Of a stretch of 64,000 nucleotides of DNA, positions 45,793 to 57,036 are shown in pieces. Source of the stretch: Micropterus salmoides (taxonomy: Eukaryota > Chordata > Actinopteri > Centrarchiformes > Centrarchidae); assembly GCF_014851395.1 (NCBI RefSeq), contig NW_024043372.1:19824977-19888976 (forward strand), given 5' to 3'. The notes below the pieces were generated by a model. It was not told the origin of the DNA. It saw only the letters and a list, made by a program, of their open reading frames with translations, and did not search any database. The position numbers and the translations under genes are program-made. How positions within the stretch are numbered: position 1 is the first letter of the stretch; each line of letters opens with the position of its first letter.

Positions 45793-47995
45793 ATGCACAC
45801 TGAAATTAACCACAGACAGGAGCCGATGATCAATCTCACCAACAGGGACCTCAAGCAAATCAACAAGGATGTGGTCAAGGTGCAAATAATTAATATTTAC
45901 TTTCTTGCTGAGATGAATCAAGCCTTGATCGTGTGTGTGGATAAAAATGCTATCAAAAATAGCTATTAACAATATTAGGTTTTGGAGATACAGGACATCT
46001 GAAGGAGCAGCTAGGAGGTTTATGGATACAAAAAGTTTGAGCTACAGCATGAAGTGCATTCAATAAATAGGCTTCAGATAATTCTGACCTAACAATGGGT
46101 CATGGTTGACTTATTGATTTGTGAGTGCTGACATGCACAACAGATTAGGTCTTTGCTAAAATACTTACTTTCTAGACATGCTGTTGTTGTGATGTTAGCT
46201 ATAGTAGCAGGAGAGGTGAGTATCGGTGTCTGGAGCTGGTGTGCTGGCTCTGGGACCCATTGGCGTAAATCTCATCTAACAGTAGGGGGAGGCAATAAAC
46301 ATAAAATTTCTGAAGGGCACACAAATAATACAGGCAAAATTGTTCTTGTGTAGGATAGGTGTACACAAAGGAGAGTCTTACTACTATTAGTGTAGCATAT
46401 AGACAACACTCAGATAGGGGGGTTCCTGACCCCCCCCCTGCAATTTCCACCTAGGCTGGGACCATCTTGTCCTCTCTGCATGTTAACTTTGCAACTGTAG
46501 CGACAGTTTGCTAACCCGTAACTTAGCTGACATTAGTTACATCAGTGGTTCTCGAAGTGGTGTGTGGGTCCCCAGCAAAAAGTGGAATAATTGATTTTTA
46601 CTATATTTCCACCCATAAGTAACACAGTGGGCGGCGCGGTGGTGCAGTGGTTACCACTGTCGCCTCACAGCACTAAGGTCGTGGGTCGCCTTTCCGTGTG
46701 GAGTTTGCATGTTCTCACCGTGTCCGCGTGGGTTCTCTCCGGGTGCACCGGCTTCCTCCCACCATCCAAAGACATGCAGTCTAGGTTGATTGGTGTCTCT
46801 AAATTGCCCTTAGGTGTGAATGTCAGTGTGAGTGGTTGTCTGTCTATGTGTGGCCCTGCAATGGACTGGCGACCTGTCCAGGGTGTATCCCGCCTTTCGC
46901 CCAATGTCAGCTGGGATAGGCTCCAGCCCCCCGCGACCCTGTATACAGGATAAGCAGTTGACGATGGATGGATGGATGAAGTAACACAGTGACAGAACAT
47001 ATGTTCTATGGCTATACACTCTGTAATAAAACATCTAAAAGCCAAAATCCTATCAGATGGACGATCAAAATCTTATCAAATGGGGGTCCATGGTCTAATT
47101 TGTGTCAGTTAGGGATGAAAAAGTTTGAAGAAGAACCACTGAGTTACATACTTGCTGTGTCATTGTTTACTAGATATCAAGGTATTTGTGTTGTTGTGGG
47201 ATTTCTCCAGATTTTCTTAGTCCACCTTTAATTACAAAGTTTCAAAAGGTTGATTATGAGTAGGTTTTAAGCTTTAAGTCAACCCTTAAAAGCCACTTTA
47301 ACCAGATCACACAACAACACATAGACAGATTAATTTTTTATTTGCAGAGGGTTTAAGGTCTCTGCTGCAGACACTTCTACCATCACCCTTACACAAGACG
47401 CTTAAATGGGATTTTGTTAGTGACACTCAAAGCATTGAAAACATCTATTTCTTACTCAGGATAATCCACAGTCTTTACCACGGACAGTTTTCATTATGAT
47501 ATGTATGTTATCATATTATGGACTTAAGGTCTCACTATGAGGCTTGTGTATATTGTAATGCACGGCTAGATACTGCCTGGAGTGAGAGTGGAAATATGTT
47601 TATTTCTGATTTGTCTTTCTTGAAGCCTATATAACCAAACACAGTAAATAAATGATCCATCTCTGTATGCTTTAGGTCAACTTTGAAGATGTGATTGCAG
47701 AGCCTGCTAGCACACACAGTCTGGACAGGGTGTTGAAAGCCAGCCACAACACTTTCACAGTTTCAAAGTACCGACAGCCTGACTGTCATCTTGGGCATCT
47801 CTTTGTCACTGCTCTGGGACTTCCGGTTTGCTTGTCTGTCATGCTGGCACATCTGGGCTGTTGTGCCCTGCATTAAGAGCTGTCTAGTCGGGTCCCAGTG
47901 TCTGAGTTGACCACAATTCCTTCCTTGACCCGCTCTTCCAGTCACTAGGGAAGATATACAGCAGCGTGAGAGTGGTTTTGCGCAAGGAGGTGTAA
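45793..47995 (+). pseudogene. cav3: Caveolin-3-like gene with broken second exon
   Basis: Exon 1 (45793-45879) is open and encodes MHTEINHRQEP and then MINLTNRDLKQINKDVVK, followed by a donor. Exon 2 starts after a TTTAG acceptor at 47676 with FEDVIAEP. The frame is sound to SKY at 47771, although a normally conserved Trp reads Leu (RVLKAS). The conserved membrane segment then continues only in a second frame (47779 to about 47907: GISLSLLWDF, CWHIWAVVPCIKS), which stops at 47908. The C-terminus continues in a third frame (47915-47995: DPLFQSLGKIYSSV, RVVLRKEV, stop). Compared with the family, about 8 nt are missing near 47772 and about 14 nt near 47908. Read straight, the product ends at 47876 without the hairpin. 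The VVLRKEV end, two-exon layout and oxtr neighbour identify caveolin-3. Assembly error is possible but two separate multi-base losses make decay likelier. Confidence 0.8.
46625..46978 (+). repeat. Abundant teleost interspersed repeat in the caveolin-3-like intron
   Basis: GGCGGCGCGGTGGTGCAGTG, GTGTGGAGTTTGCATGTTCT, CCGGCTTCCTCCCACCATCC, CTGGCGACCTGTCCAGGGTG and GGGATAGGCTCCAGCCCCCC occur in the usual order, and it ends in ATGGATGGATGGATG. This family occurs throughout fish genomes; I do not assign it a class. The intron also has a C9 run at about 46430-46437. Confidence 0.85.
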
Positions 47996-49796
47996 GTGCT
48001 GTACAGCCGCTTTATACATAAAGACCCAATTCTGGACATTTCATTGACTTTAGAAGATCCATGAAACATCAGAAAAGGTGCAGAATTGTCATTTTTGTTT
48101 GTTGGTATACATTTTGAGCTGATTTAGTGTCTGTTACTGGATTAAATGTTGTTGGGTTTTTTACATAATGATACAGCAAAACCTGAAAACTGTCTGACCA
48201 TGAATTTCACTCTTTTTATTCTATGTTGATGTCAGCCAAGCTTTAAATAAATAATGTTTTACATAGAATATGAATTTCATTGGTTTCATTGCACTTCAAC
48301 AATTTTATTCAAGGAGGATTAAATCATACCTGAAGACTTTTCTTAAGAAGCCTCTTGATGAGAACCACCTTCATGCATGTCATCCCCTCTCTCTCCCACA
48401 TTTTCTGTCTCACCTTGGCTTTACTATTACAAATAAAATACATATACAAAAAAACGCCCCCCAAAATTATTATCATAATTTTCCTTCCATATGTAATGAC
48501 AGAAAAATGTAAACATCACAAAATTTTGCAGTTGTGCCAAATATTAGACTCTAATGAAACTTAATAGACTGTTTCTCGTTGCATGTTATTTTTTATTTTA
48601 GTTTTAAACCCACCTAATACACCAACAATATACATTATCTGATCCTGACACTGAAAATCTCCATATGTTCAGTCCAGTTGGCATATTGCTTCGAATCGTG
48701 CAGCAAAACAAATAGAGCAGAAAAATAAGACTATTTTTTATTAATAGTAAGTGTGGCCAAGAGAGGGAACCATCTTCTAGTTTGATCCCAGATCGATTAA
48801 ATGTGCTTCAGTGTGAATAAAATTTTAAATCCAGATCCACTGATTACCTCAAAACACCAACAACATAGGAAAGAAATGAAATGATGACATGTACACACAG
48901 ATTAGAGGCAGTGGAGACTGTTCACAAAGTAAATTTCATATTACATCACAAAGGACAGACACTGATGTGTAGGAAGGAAAGTCTACTGATAGCATTGAAA
49001 CCATACCTCCTTGTTGTAAAATGCATTCCTTATGGTTTTTGCTTTGCTGATGTGTTTTTATAATGGTGATATCATTATCTTAATAACCTTAATATAATTA
49101 ATGAAAATTAACACTTTGATGTGTCCATCCATAATATAATTTAATATATTATAATATCGTATCATATAATATCATAAAATGTTAGCACACAAAGTAATGC
49201 TGCTGTAAAGGGTAAAAAAATCCTTACAGTAACCCAATTAGTGGCAATTTGCACAGAGCAAAGATACTTTTGTAATCTGCCAAACTCCTAGCTTTTTAAA
49301 AACACAGTTAAGAATTTTTCCTTACATTTGCTGAAAGAATCATTCTTACAATTATTGTTACAATAAGGCCAAATCAGGACAAAAACTTTCAGAACAAGAG
49401 ACTTTAACATTCAAGACTGAAGGCCAACATACGACCAACTTTGAAAATGGTCATGGTTGTTTATACAGAGAGACAGAGGATGCATGTTAAAAATGCTAAA
49501 GCGTACAATTAAGATAAATACTTGATTTGGTGTTTGGGGAAAGCCAAGGGAACACAGCCATAGAGATTAGAAGCTTCACTTTACATCACATTTTCTTAAA
49601 ATGGACACTGCTTGCTGTTTTAACAGGGTGCAGGACATTGTGTGGACAGGAGGTTTACATTGTCTATTTAGCTCAATTTAAAACATGTTACAATGGCTAC
49701 CGCAGTGCCGCTACAGATAATTAAATGAAATGGGGGACTGGCATGATTTCCAGATTACTCAGCTACAGGAAGCCTGGATGGCTTTCAGCTGGCTTT
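47996..49796. other. Convergent interval between caveolin-3-like locus and oxtr
   Basis: No gene is recognised. AATAAA words at about 48245-48253 could end the caveolin-3-like transcript. The remainder probably includes oxtr 3' UTR on the minus strand and AT-rich filler. Confidence 0.5.
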
Positions 49797-52700
49797 TCAG
49801 TGTCCGGGTCCCCCTGTGCTGGATGTGTGCGTGAGGCTCCTCTGGCTGCTGGTGTTCTTGAGGACGTAAGTGACAGAGTTGCTCTTGTGCCTGCTCTGTC
49901 GATCACAGCTACAGGAGGAGGCCGTCAGGTACTGTCTACAGCAGCAGAAGAAGCACTGCATCAGGTCATGGAATAGGTGACCAGCAAAGAACATGTAGAT
50001 CCACGGGTTACAGCAGCTGTTGAGACTGGCCAGCAACATGGCAATGATAAAGGCCATGTCTAGGGAGAGTGACAGAGAAAGAAAACAATAATATGCTTGG
50101 CATTTTGATGAATAGGTGTATTGTTACATATAAAATAGATCTAAAGAGAAACTAGAAAGTTAAAAAAGCGTTGCCTGAAAGCATGATATATCTTATTCCT
50201 GTGTCATGGAGCTCCATTGTCATCAAAAATGACATCAATGATCCACATTGTTACACTGGTGTTTCTTAATTACTATGAACATTAGCACTTTAGTTTATTT
50301 TGACTCAATCCCACATACACCATATTTACTCACACAAGGCAAATCCACAGCTGAAAAATGTCCCCACTAAATACACAACGTCCTGCTGTTTGAGTAACTC
50401 AAGATTTCCATACTGAGATAGAGGGTTCGAGGCTGTGTTCCACAGGCAGGGTAGAGAAGTCAGACAGTATACTGAGGCTGGATCTTATAGAAGCCTCAAG
50501 CTTTTTTCCATTCCAGTAAGATGTAATCAACTGGTTGTGGGCTAAAGTTTGCTTTGTTCGATCTTTCAAGTTGCACTTTTAAGTGTTTTCATCCTTTGGT
50601 AGCGTCATGGCTGTAGGGATGGCTTCTGCACACTTTGGTCCAGACCTAAATATCTCAACAACAATTGGATGAATTGCCATGGTACAGACGTTCATGGTCG
50701 CCCTGAAGATGAATTTAATAACTTGCATCCCTTCATAGTGCCATCATCAGGTTAGAATTTCACTTTGTCCAATATACAAGTTTATGACTTGCATAACTAA
50801 CAACATTCCAATCAGCCTCAGGTGCACTTTGTGCTTAGTGCTAATTAGCAAATGTTAGCATGTTAACAGGCTAAGCTGGTAGCATAGTTGTAGATGCTTG
50901 TTAAAATTCTTGTTGTAACTGTTTTGAAGGGAATAACAGATGTTTAGAAGCGGCTAGAACCCATGTGTTCAGGTGTGTTAATCTACATTTCATCACGTTA
51001 AATTCAAGGTAAAATGACACACACACACACACGCACACACACACGCACAGTGAGGTGGCAGATTGTATCACCCCATGGACAGGTTTCTCTCCATTTAAAT
51101 TCTATTTTATAAATATAGTACACTTAATGCATAGAGAAATAAATGAACACACCAAAAACATTTGGGAATACAGCTGAAAAAATTATGGAAGGTTGATGGA
51201 TGTGACACAAATAGGATTTTAAGTTGCTTGACACAAAAATGATAAATGGCTCCAGTTAGAAGAGGCTGTCCTGGATAGAAAAACAGTTTTCTCATTCATT
51301 CAGCTGACTGAATTTCCAATCATTAGAGACACAGAGCACATTCAAGAGCACGCCTTTTGAAAAGCGGAAAGTGGACAACTTCCAAGTTATTTTGACTTTG
51401 AATCCCTAATGGGGTGAGAGAGATTTAGTGTGAGTAGTCTTCTTCTCTACTCAAGTGAAAATGCTAAGCTGTTCTGTTCATGGTGCTCTGGCTATCTATA
51501 GTACTTTGCTTTATTGTGAGAAGTGTGCAGCTGTGCGCAGTGTTCACCAAATAGCCCGTCAACATTATGAGACGTGTTCAAGAGATAAGTCAAACACCCT
51601 GTCTAGAGTTCTGAGATCATTTGGTGCTGTGGGGAGTGCATTTCTCAGAAGAGGAAATACCACAAAATGACATTCAAGCTATTTTCGTTTTAGTTTGCCC
51701 TGGTACACTTTTTCTTTTACTTGCAGTACATTCACCACTTTTGTGTGCTGCCAGATGTGAAAGACAGTATTCTTGGCTGTTTTTCTGTAATATCATGACA
51801 TCCAAGTCTTCTGAGATTGAGGTTGGAAAAAATGGAAATAGGGTGAGGTTGAAATCAAAGAGAGCACTGCGATGATACAGCCATCACTCATCTGATAAAG
51901 AATATTCTGAGAAGATTTTCCTACTTATTAAGCTGAATAAACCATTAAAACCCATTGGGTTATCTAAGAAATGCTTTGCCAAAAAGAGGCTCGTTTTTCA
52001 TGGCTTTTGAAAAGTTGACCTTTAGAGGATACATGGTTCTCACAGGGCAGTATTACACAATTTTATAGTTTAGTATTTCTCAGTACGACTGTGAAACTCA
52101 TACAAATTATGTCCACATTGATGACATGTTATTCAGGGCATCTCAATGCTTTGGAAAATACCATGATGAAAAGTCATAAAAAATGTTTATAATGCTAAAT
52201 GGTAGTAAGAAATGCCTCTTGTGGTGGATCAGATCAGTTCTGTAGAGAACCGCGCATGGATTCTTGGCTGTCATGTGTTTATTTTCCTAATGTTGTGCAA
52301 AACTGCTTGGAAGAGGACAAAAACAGGGAAATAATTGGCTTGGCTTATTCCGCCCTGTATCTAAATTTCTGGATGCCTTGAATGAACATTGCTTTTGTCC
52401 CCTTTAATAGCAAACTCAAAAGATATGAGGGGCAGGTCTGACCAAACTATGCAGTGTAATTATATAAAGCACCAGTAGGAACAGAGATAGAAACTTTTTG
52501 ATGTTCTGGTACATTTACTCTCCCGCTGACTTTCCTGAACTGATAACCACAGTAAATGACACTGTATTCACTGTGGGGAAGTCTGGAGTTAAACACCATT
52601 GTGTTGCCTTGGAAGTGAAGTGGATTGCTTATGCGTTCCCAGAGATATATTATGACGTGGAAGAATGACCTTTGTAGACACTTACTGCTGAAATAGTAGA

Positions 52701-53900
52701 GTAGAGTAATAGAGTTTTAGAAAGAAGTTTGTTTTTTTCATCACAAGGGCTTATGGGCAATCATTCACCATATTGAATTTTGGGCAAACACAGTGCTCTG
52801 TTAATTGTGTCACTGAGCACTTGGCACACTATAAAATAGGGGTAATTTTTTCATAAACCAATATGTACAGACAAATCACAGATTTTGGTGTATATATCAG
52901 AGATTTATAACTGATTATAATTGAAACTGCATTCAAATTAAATAAATAAACAAACACTGAGGGTGACTTTACCTTCTCTTGGTGCAGCAGGATCCCATGC
53001 AGACCACATCTGGACAAAGAAGAAGGGAGTCCAGCACACAATGTAGGCAAGGACCACTACAAATGTCATTTTCACTGTGCGGATCTTTGCTTTTGAAATA
53101 AGCCTCACGCTGCTCACACGAGAGAGGGGATGGGCGCCTTTGGAGTGCCTTGGAGTGAGAGCCAGGAAGTGTTCCCTTCTCGTTTTTAAATTAAAATTCT
53201 GCCATATTTTGAAGCATATCAAGCCATAGCAGATGCTTAAAATTGCCACTGGGAAAATGTAAATGCTGAGACTCATCCATGTGATGTATGCTTTGGCACC
53301 CCATGGCTGTATAAAGTCTCCCCAACAGTCATACACACCGTTCCCGACCTCCTTCAAAGAAAAAATGTAAGCTTGAGGAGTGCTGAATATCAGGCTGAGA
53401 GTCCAAGAGGCGATCACACAGAAGCGGTCCTTCCTCTTGTGTACGGAGCGAAGTGGCTGGCAGATTGCTAAGCACCTGTCGAGGGACATGAGGACGAGCA
53501 TGTACGTGGATGCAAACATGCCCACGACCTGGAGGTATTTGACCAGCCTGCACAGTAAATCCGGGCCGTAGAAGCGAAATGTGATATCCCAAATGAGTTG
53601 CGGTAAGACCTGAAAAATTGCAACGACAAGGTCTGCGATGCTCAGGTGCTTCATGAAGTAATACATCCGAGACTGGTTGTGCTTGGTGGCGTGGATAGCC
53701 CACAGGACGCACAGGTTGCCCGTCAGAGCTAGCATCAGCACCAGGACCAGGACAGTAACTTCCACTTTGGCCACTTCTTCATTTCGTTTTAAAGGATTGA
53801 CTGTGGTGTTTCCTAAATGGCTCTCATTTCCACGACTTGTTGAGTTGTTCCAGGAAACATTCTGCGCCCAACTATATTGCTCGCGTAAAAGGTCCTCCAT
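49797..53900 (-). CDS. oxtr: Isotocin/oxytocin receptor
   Basis: Gq-coupled class A receptor for the fish oxytocin homologue isotocin. Two exons, 53900-52973 and 50059-49797, join in phase (GAA G|AC ATG) to 396 residues; the intron after TM6 is the conserved one of OXTR/AVPR genes. The N-terminus has several glycosylation sites (NVS, NNS, NES, NTT). Family words: MKHLSIADLVVA, FQVLPQLIWDITFRFYGPDL, LVKYLQVVGMFASTYM, then DRCLAICQPL (DRC in place of DRY, as in OXTR), FIQPWGAKAYITW, KIRTVKMTFVVVLAYIVCWT and, in exon 2, LLASLNSCCNPWIYM. The tail has CCC cysteines and a Ser-rich end with SSQRS. I chose the ATG at 53900 because the product then starts MEDLLREQ, like fish isotocin receptors; an in-frame ATG at 53957 would add 19 residues. 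Human CAV3 and OXTR are also adjacent. Confidence 0.95.
50610..50890. repeat. Dispersed teleost repeat in oxtr intron
   Basis: ACTTTGGTCCAGACCTAAAT, TCTCAACAACAATTGGATGA, TTGCCATGGTACAGACGTTC, CAGCCTCAGGTGCACTTTGT and GTGCTAATTAGCAAATGTTA occur in the order typical of a common fish repeat. It is the same family as at 3225 and 42500. Confidence 0.75.
51016..51047. repeat. Interrupted (CA)n microsatellite
   Basis: CA units broken twice by CG in the oxtr intron. Confidence 0.9.
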
Positions 53901-54360
53901 CGTGCGTAAAAGCACCACTGTGGCGCAGCCAGCGGTCACATCACAAAAGCGATTCAAGACCGCTATCCTCTGTATCGTGGTGTAGTTGCCCTGTGCAATT
54001 TACTGTCCGCTCACTCCGTTAAAGTTGTTTTTGTGATGTGCCCTCAGGTTAAATTACTGTAGGAAATATTCCAAAAGTCCGCGCTTTGGTCTGCAGAGAA
54101 ACAAAATGTGACACCTTTGTTGAAAAATATGAATTTCCACACCCATCTCAAATCTTTGAACTATAAAAACTTCCCAGAAAAATGAAATGACAATAAAACC
54201 GTATCGAGTGATTTTGTTCTGACGAACTTACCTTTGAAAAGATCCTTTGTTATTTTGGCACTGCAGTCCTCATCAGGCGCTGCGTCAAGTTTGGTGTCTG
54301 CTTTGCTGAAGCTCTGTGTCCTACCAATCTCAGTAACCCCCTCCCCACATGTTGTTTTCC
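53901..54360 (-). promoter_or_regulatory. 5' region of oxtr with a probable non-coding exon
   Basis: On the minus strand a perfect donor, TTTCAAAG|GTAAGT, cuts after 54232, so a 5' non-coding exon probably lies just above 54232, as mammalian OXTR also has non-coding first exons. The matching acceptor before the start codon is not clear (GCACAG and ATACAG are candidates at about 53960-53995). No TATA box was fixed. Confidence 0.45.
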
Positions 54361-55490
54361 TGTACAGGAAACTGTCTGGGTTGAGGATGAGCAGACTATG
54401 AGTTCAGGTTGTGACTTTGTGGTGTGCTGGTGTTTAAAATCAAATGTCCCTTAACAACATTTGGGTGATGCTATCTTGAATTGCGCAGTGAGTCAATGCT
54501 TTTAGCGTCTACATTATTTGAAGTGATCCCTTGTTAGATTAAAAACGAGGAACATTCCTCTCAGATCCTAAAGAGCAGAAGAGCATCACTTGTTTTCTAT
54601 GGAAAGCCACCAAAATGGAAAAGATGCAATGTTTGGAGCTGGTTGAATGTAATTGCTTTTAAGACCTCAAACTGGGATTAGTCATTAAACCAGTGAGAAT
54701 GATTGAATTTTTTGTGCAATAGTCCAAACAGAACATCTATCATAAAACTCCCTAGAGCCTTATTTAATTCCCCCAAAAGACTCCTACAGTAAACTGAATA
54801 CTAACTCAAAATAATCATGCAGCACATTGAAGCAAAACACATCCAAAATGTTGTTCATTTCCATGCAGCAGTCAAAATGGAGGCTGTTATTTTTGTTTAA
54901 ATGTCAGACATTTTGTTTTTGAATGAAATCCTTTATGTATTCACATCCAATTTAAAATAATCATTTGATTGTTATTTCATTCCATTTGCACAGTAACTTA
55001 ACCGTAACTGGCTTCTCAACAGAAAAACAAAACCTTATCTTGACTTCATGTTTCTGAAACTGGCACACTTATGTTATATAAATAAACATAAATATAATTA
55101 TTAATATCTGTTGATTAAATTAATCAGCCTGTCATTTTGGTGAATCTGGGTTTTTTCTTATTTTGTTTAGCTACAAAGAGGAAGGTCATTGTGCTTTACC
55201 TTGAGAAAAATGTACTATTATTGATTTATTGTTCTCTTCCATAAAATGAACATCTCTCTCTCTCTCTCTCTCCCCAACTGGTGGAGGCAGATGGCATTAG
55301 TCATAGTTATGCTGGAGGTTCCTGCCTCCTAAAAGGAAGTTTTTAAAAGGAAGCTTGCTCATTGCAATTGAACGTGAACATCACATGTACAGTGTGAAAA
55401 TGTTTGTTGCTTTTGATTTATTGGAATACCAGCTCATGTAACATAAAGTGCTGCAAACTACCAAACCAAGAAGAAACAAATAATTATAGC

Positions 55491-55518
55491 AAATAAATAA
55501 ATAAATAAATAAATAAAT
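55491..55518. repeat. (AAAT)n microsatellite
   Basis: Seven consecutive AAAT units. Confidence 0.95.
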
Positions 55519-56589
55519 ACAGCGACACCTTGTAATTCATACCGCACCATGTAATACGCTATATTTTCAATCCAGGTTCTCCAATGAACCTACTTACTGT
55601 GTGATCGATAATTAGCCCTTTAAATTGTTTTACTTTGCTTATGCAGCACTCATCCCCAGGTAAAATAATTTGAATACCTGATTAAATCAGTTTTGATTTG
55701 CCACACAAAAGAGATCACTGAAAAAAGTGTTTTGTATGCAAATCAAGGGAATTAGCAATAGTTTTCAATTAAGTGGCCAGTGACAACAATGTTTTTTCAC
55801 TATGTTCCCTAAACATAAAACACTTGTATTAAGAAATTGGGTTTCCAAGGTTACCTGCTGGAGTCAAGATGATGCTCCTCTGCTGCAGAAAGAATAAGTT
55901 TAGGACACCACTGAGGAAGCTTTCTAGGTGACTCCGGTGGAAAGAATCCAGGATGTGTGGGACAATAGATTTAAAAATGAAAAAGTGCCTCAGAGGAGGT
56001 AAAAATGCCTTTTACTGATCCACGTTCTGCCACCAAAAGCAGATAACAGCAGTTTTTGAATCGTCTAGGAAGTCCATGTGGTTGGTTAAACTATAAAGAC
56101 TGCAAGGCTCCTATCAGCCACTTAGTGTGTTTATGCCCCAGCCTGGGTCTGAGGGTACCGGACAGAATTCTGTGCAAAGTTTTTATCATTCATTCAATCT
56201 GAAGATGTCATTGATTGTGTCATGGCTAACTGCTTTACATTGATGATGCTTGGTGCTCAAACGCAGTCAAGATGGATCCCATCCCATGGATTGACTGTTT
56301 ACTGTGAAGATGAAACTTTCATATTATCATCTGGTTGCTGCTGTTTACATTCACCCCAGATGCAAATTCAAAAATGCACTATGGAATGGGGTGTATACGT
56401 GTAGCCTATGTAAATAACTGCATTTACTGTTTTATTTTATTTTATATGTTACCATATTTTAATATAGGCCTACACTTAATATGTTGTGTGTGTAGCATGA
56501 AGGAACTACAAAATTTGTTTTGTTATGCAGCTTTGTGCTGTATAATGAATAAACTACCTTGTACCTTGTATAATACAATATTGGGTGTC

Positions 56590-57036
56590 AGACATTATGT
56601 AAAGCATTAACTAGTTCCTTGCACCCATTAATTTCTGCTTTCCTGAACAACGCATATTGTGCGGTACATAAAGCCGTATTGCTCTTGAATTGGCCGCTGC
56701 GTGATTTAATAACCTCATGTACAGCACTTGCTTTTTACCTGTACGGAATAAATAACAAACAATGTGATTTTAGTCAGATTTTAACAATGTTGTAATTGTA
56801 TAAACATGTTTGTTATGGCAACATGTAACGTGACAATAGAACACTAGAACCAGTTCTTTAATTCCTGACCTAATAACATAATGATATTGTTACAGACACT
56901 CTCAGGTCACATTCAGAACGACTTTTAGTCATGTGTGAAAAGACATTATGTAATGCATTAATGACTAGTTCCTTGCACACATTAATTTCTGCTTTCTTGA
57001 ACAACACATATTGTGCGGTACATAAAGCTGTATTGC
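56590..57036. repeat. Unclassified repeat, A-B-A' arrangement
   Basis: Segment A (56590-56683) and A' (56941-57036) are near-identical direct copies sharing CTAGTTCCTTGCAC, ATTAATTTCTGCTTTC and ATTGTGCGGTACATAAAGC. Between them segment B (56691-56942) begins TGGCCGCTGCGTGATTTAAT. The spacing of A to A' is 351 bp. No frame is conserved and I do not recognise the family. Confidence 0.85.

Larger units (their letters stand above)
50060..52972. other. Intron of oxtr
   Basis: The 2.9-kb intron holds a dispersed repeat at about 50610-50890 and a short CA microsatellite at 51016-51047. Open frames inside it have no recognisable homology. Confidence 0.75.

Noticed and set aside
46591..47045. Open frames of about 120 codons on both strands
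   Set aside because: They fall within an abundant GC-rich interspersed repeat.
51455..51875. Open frames in the oxtr intron
   Set aside because: No recognisable homology or splice-consistent structure.
53901..53957. Upstream in-frame ATG adding 19 residues to oxtr
   Set aside because: The added residues do not resemble isotocin-receptor N-termini, whereas the product from 53900 does.
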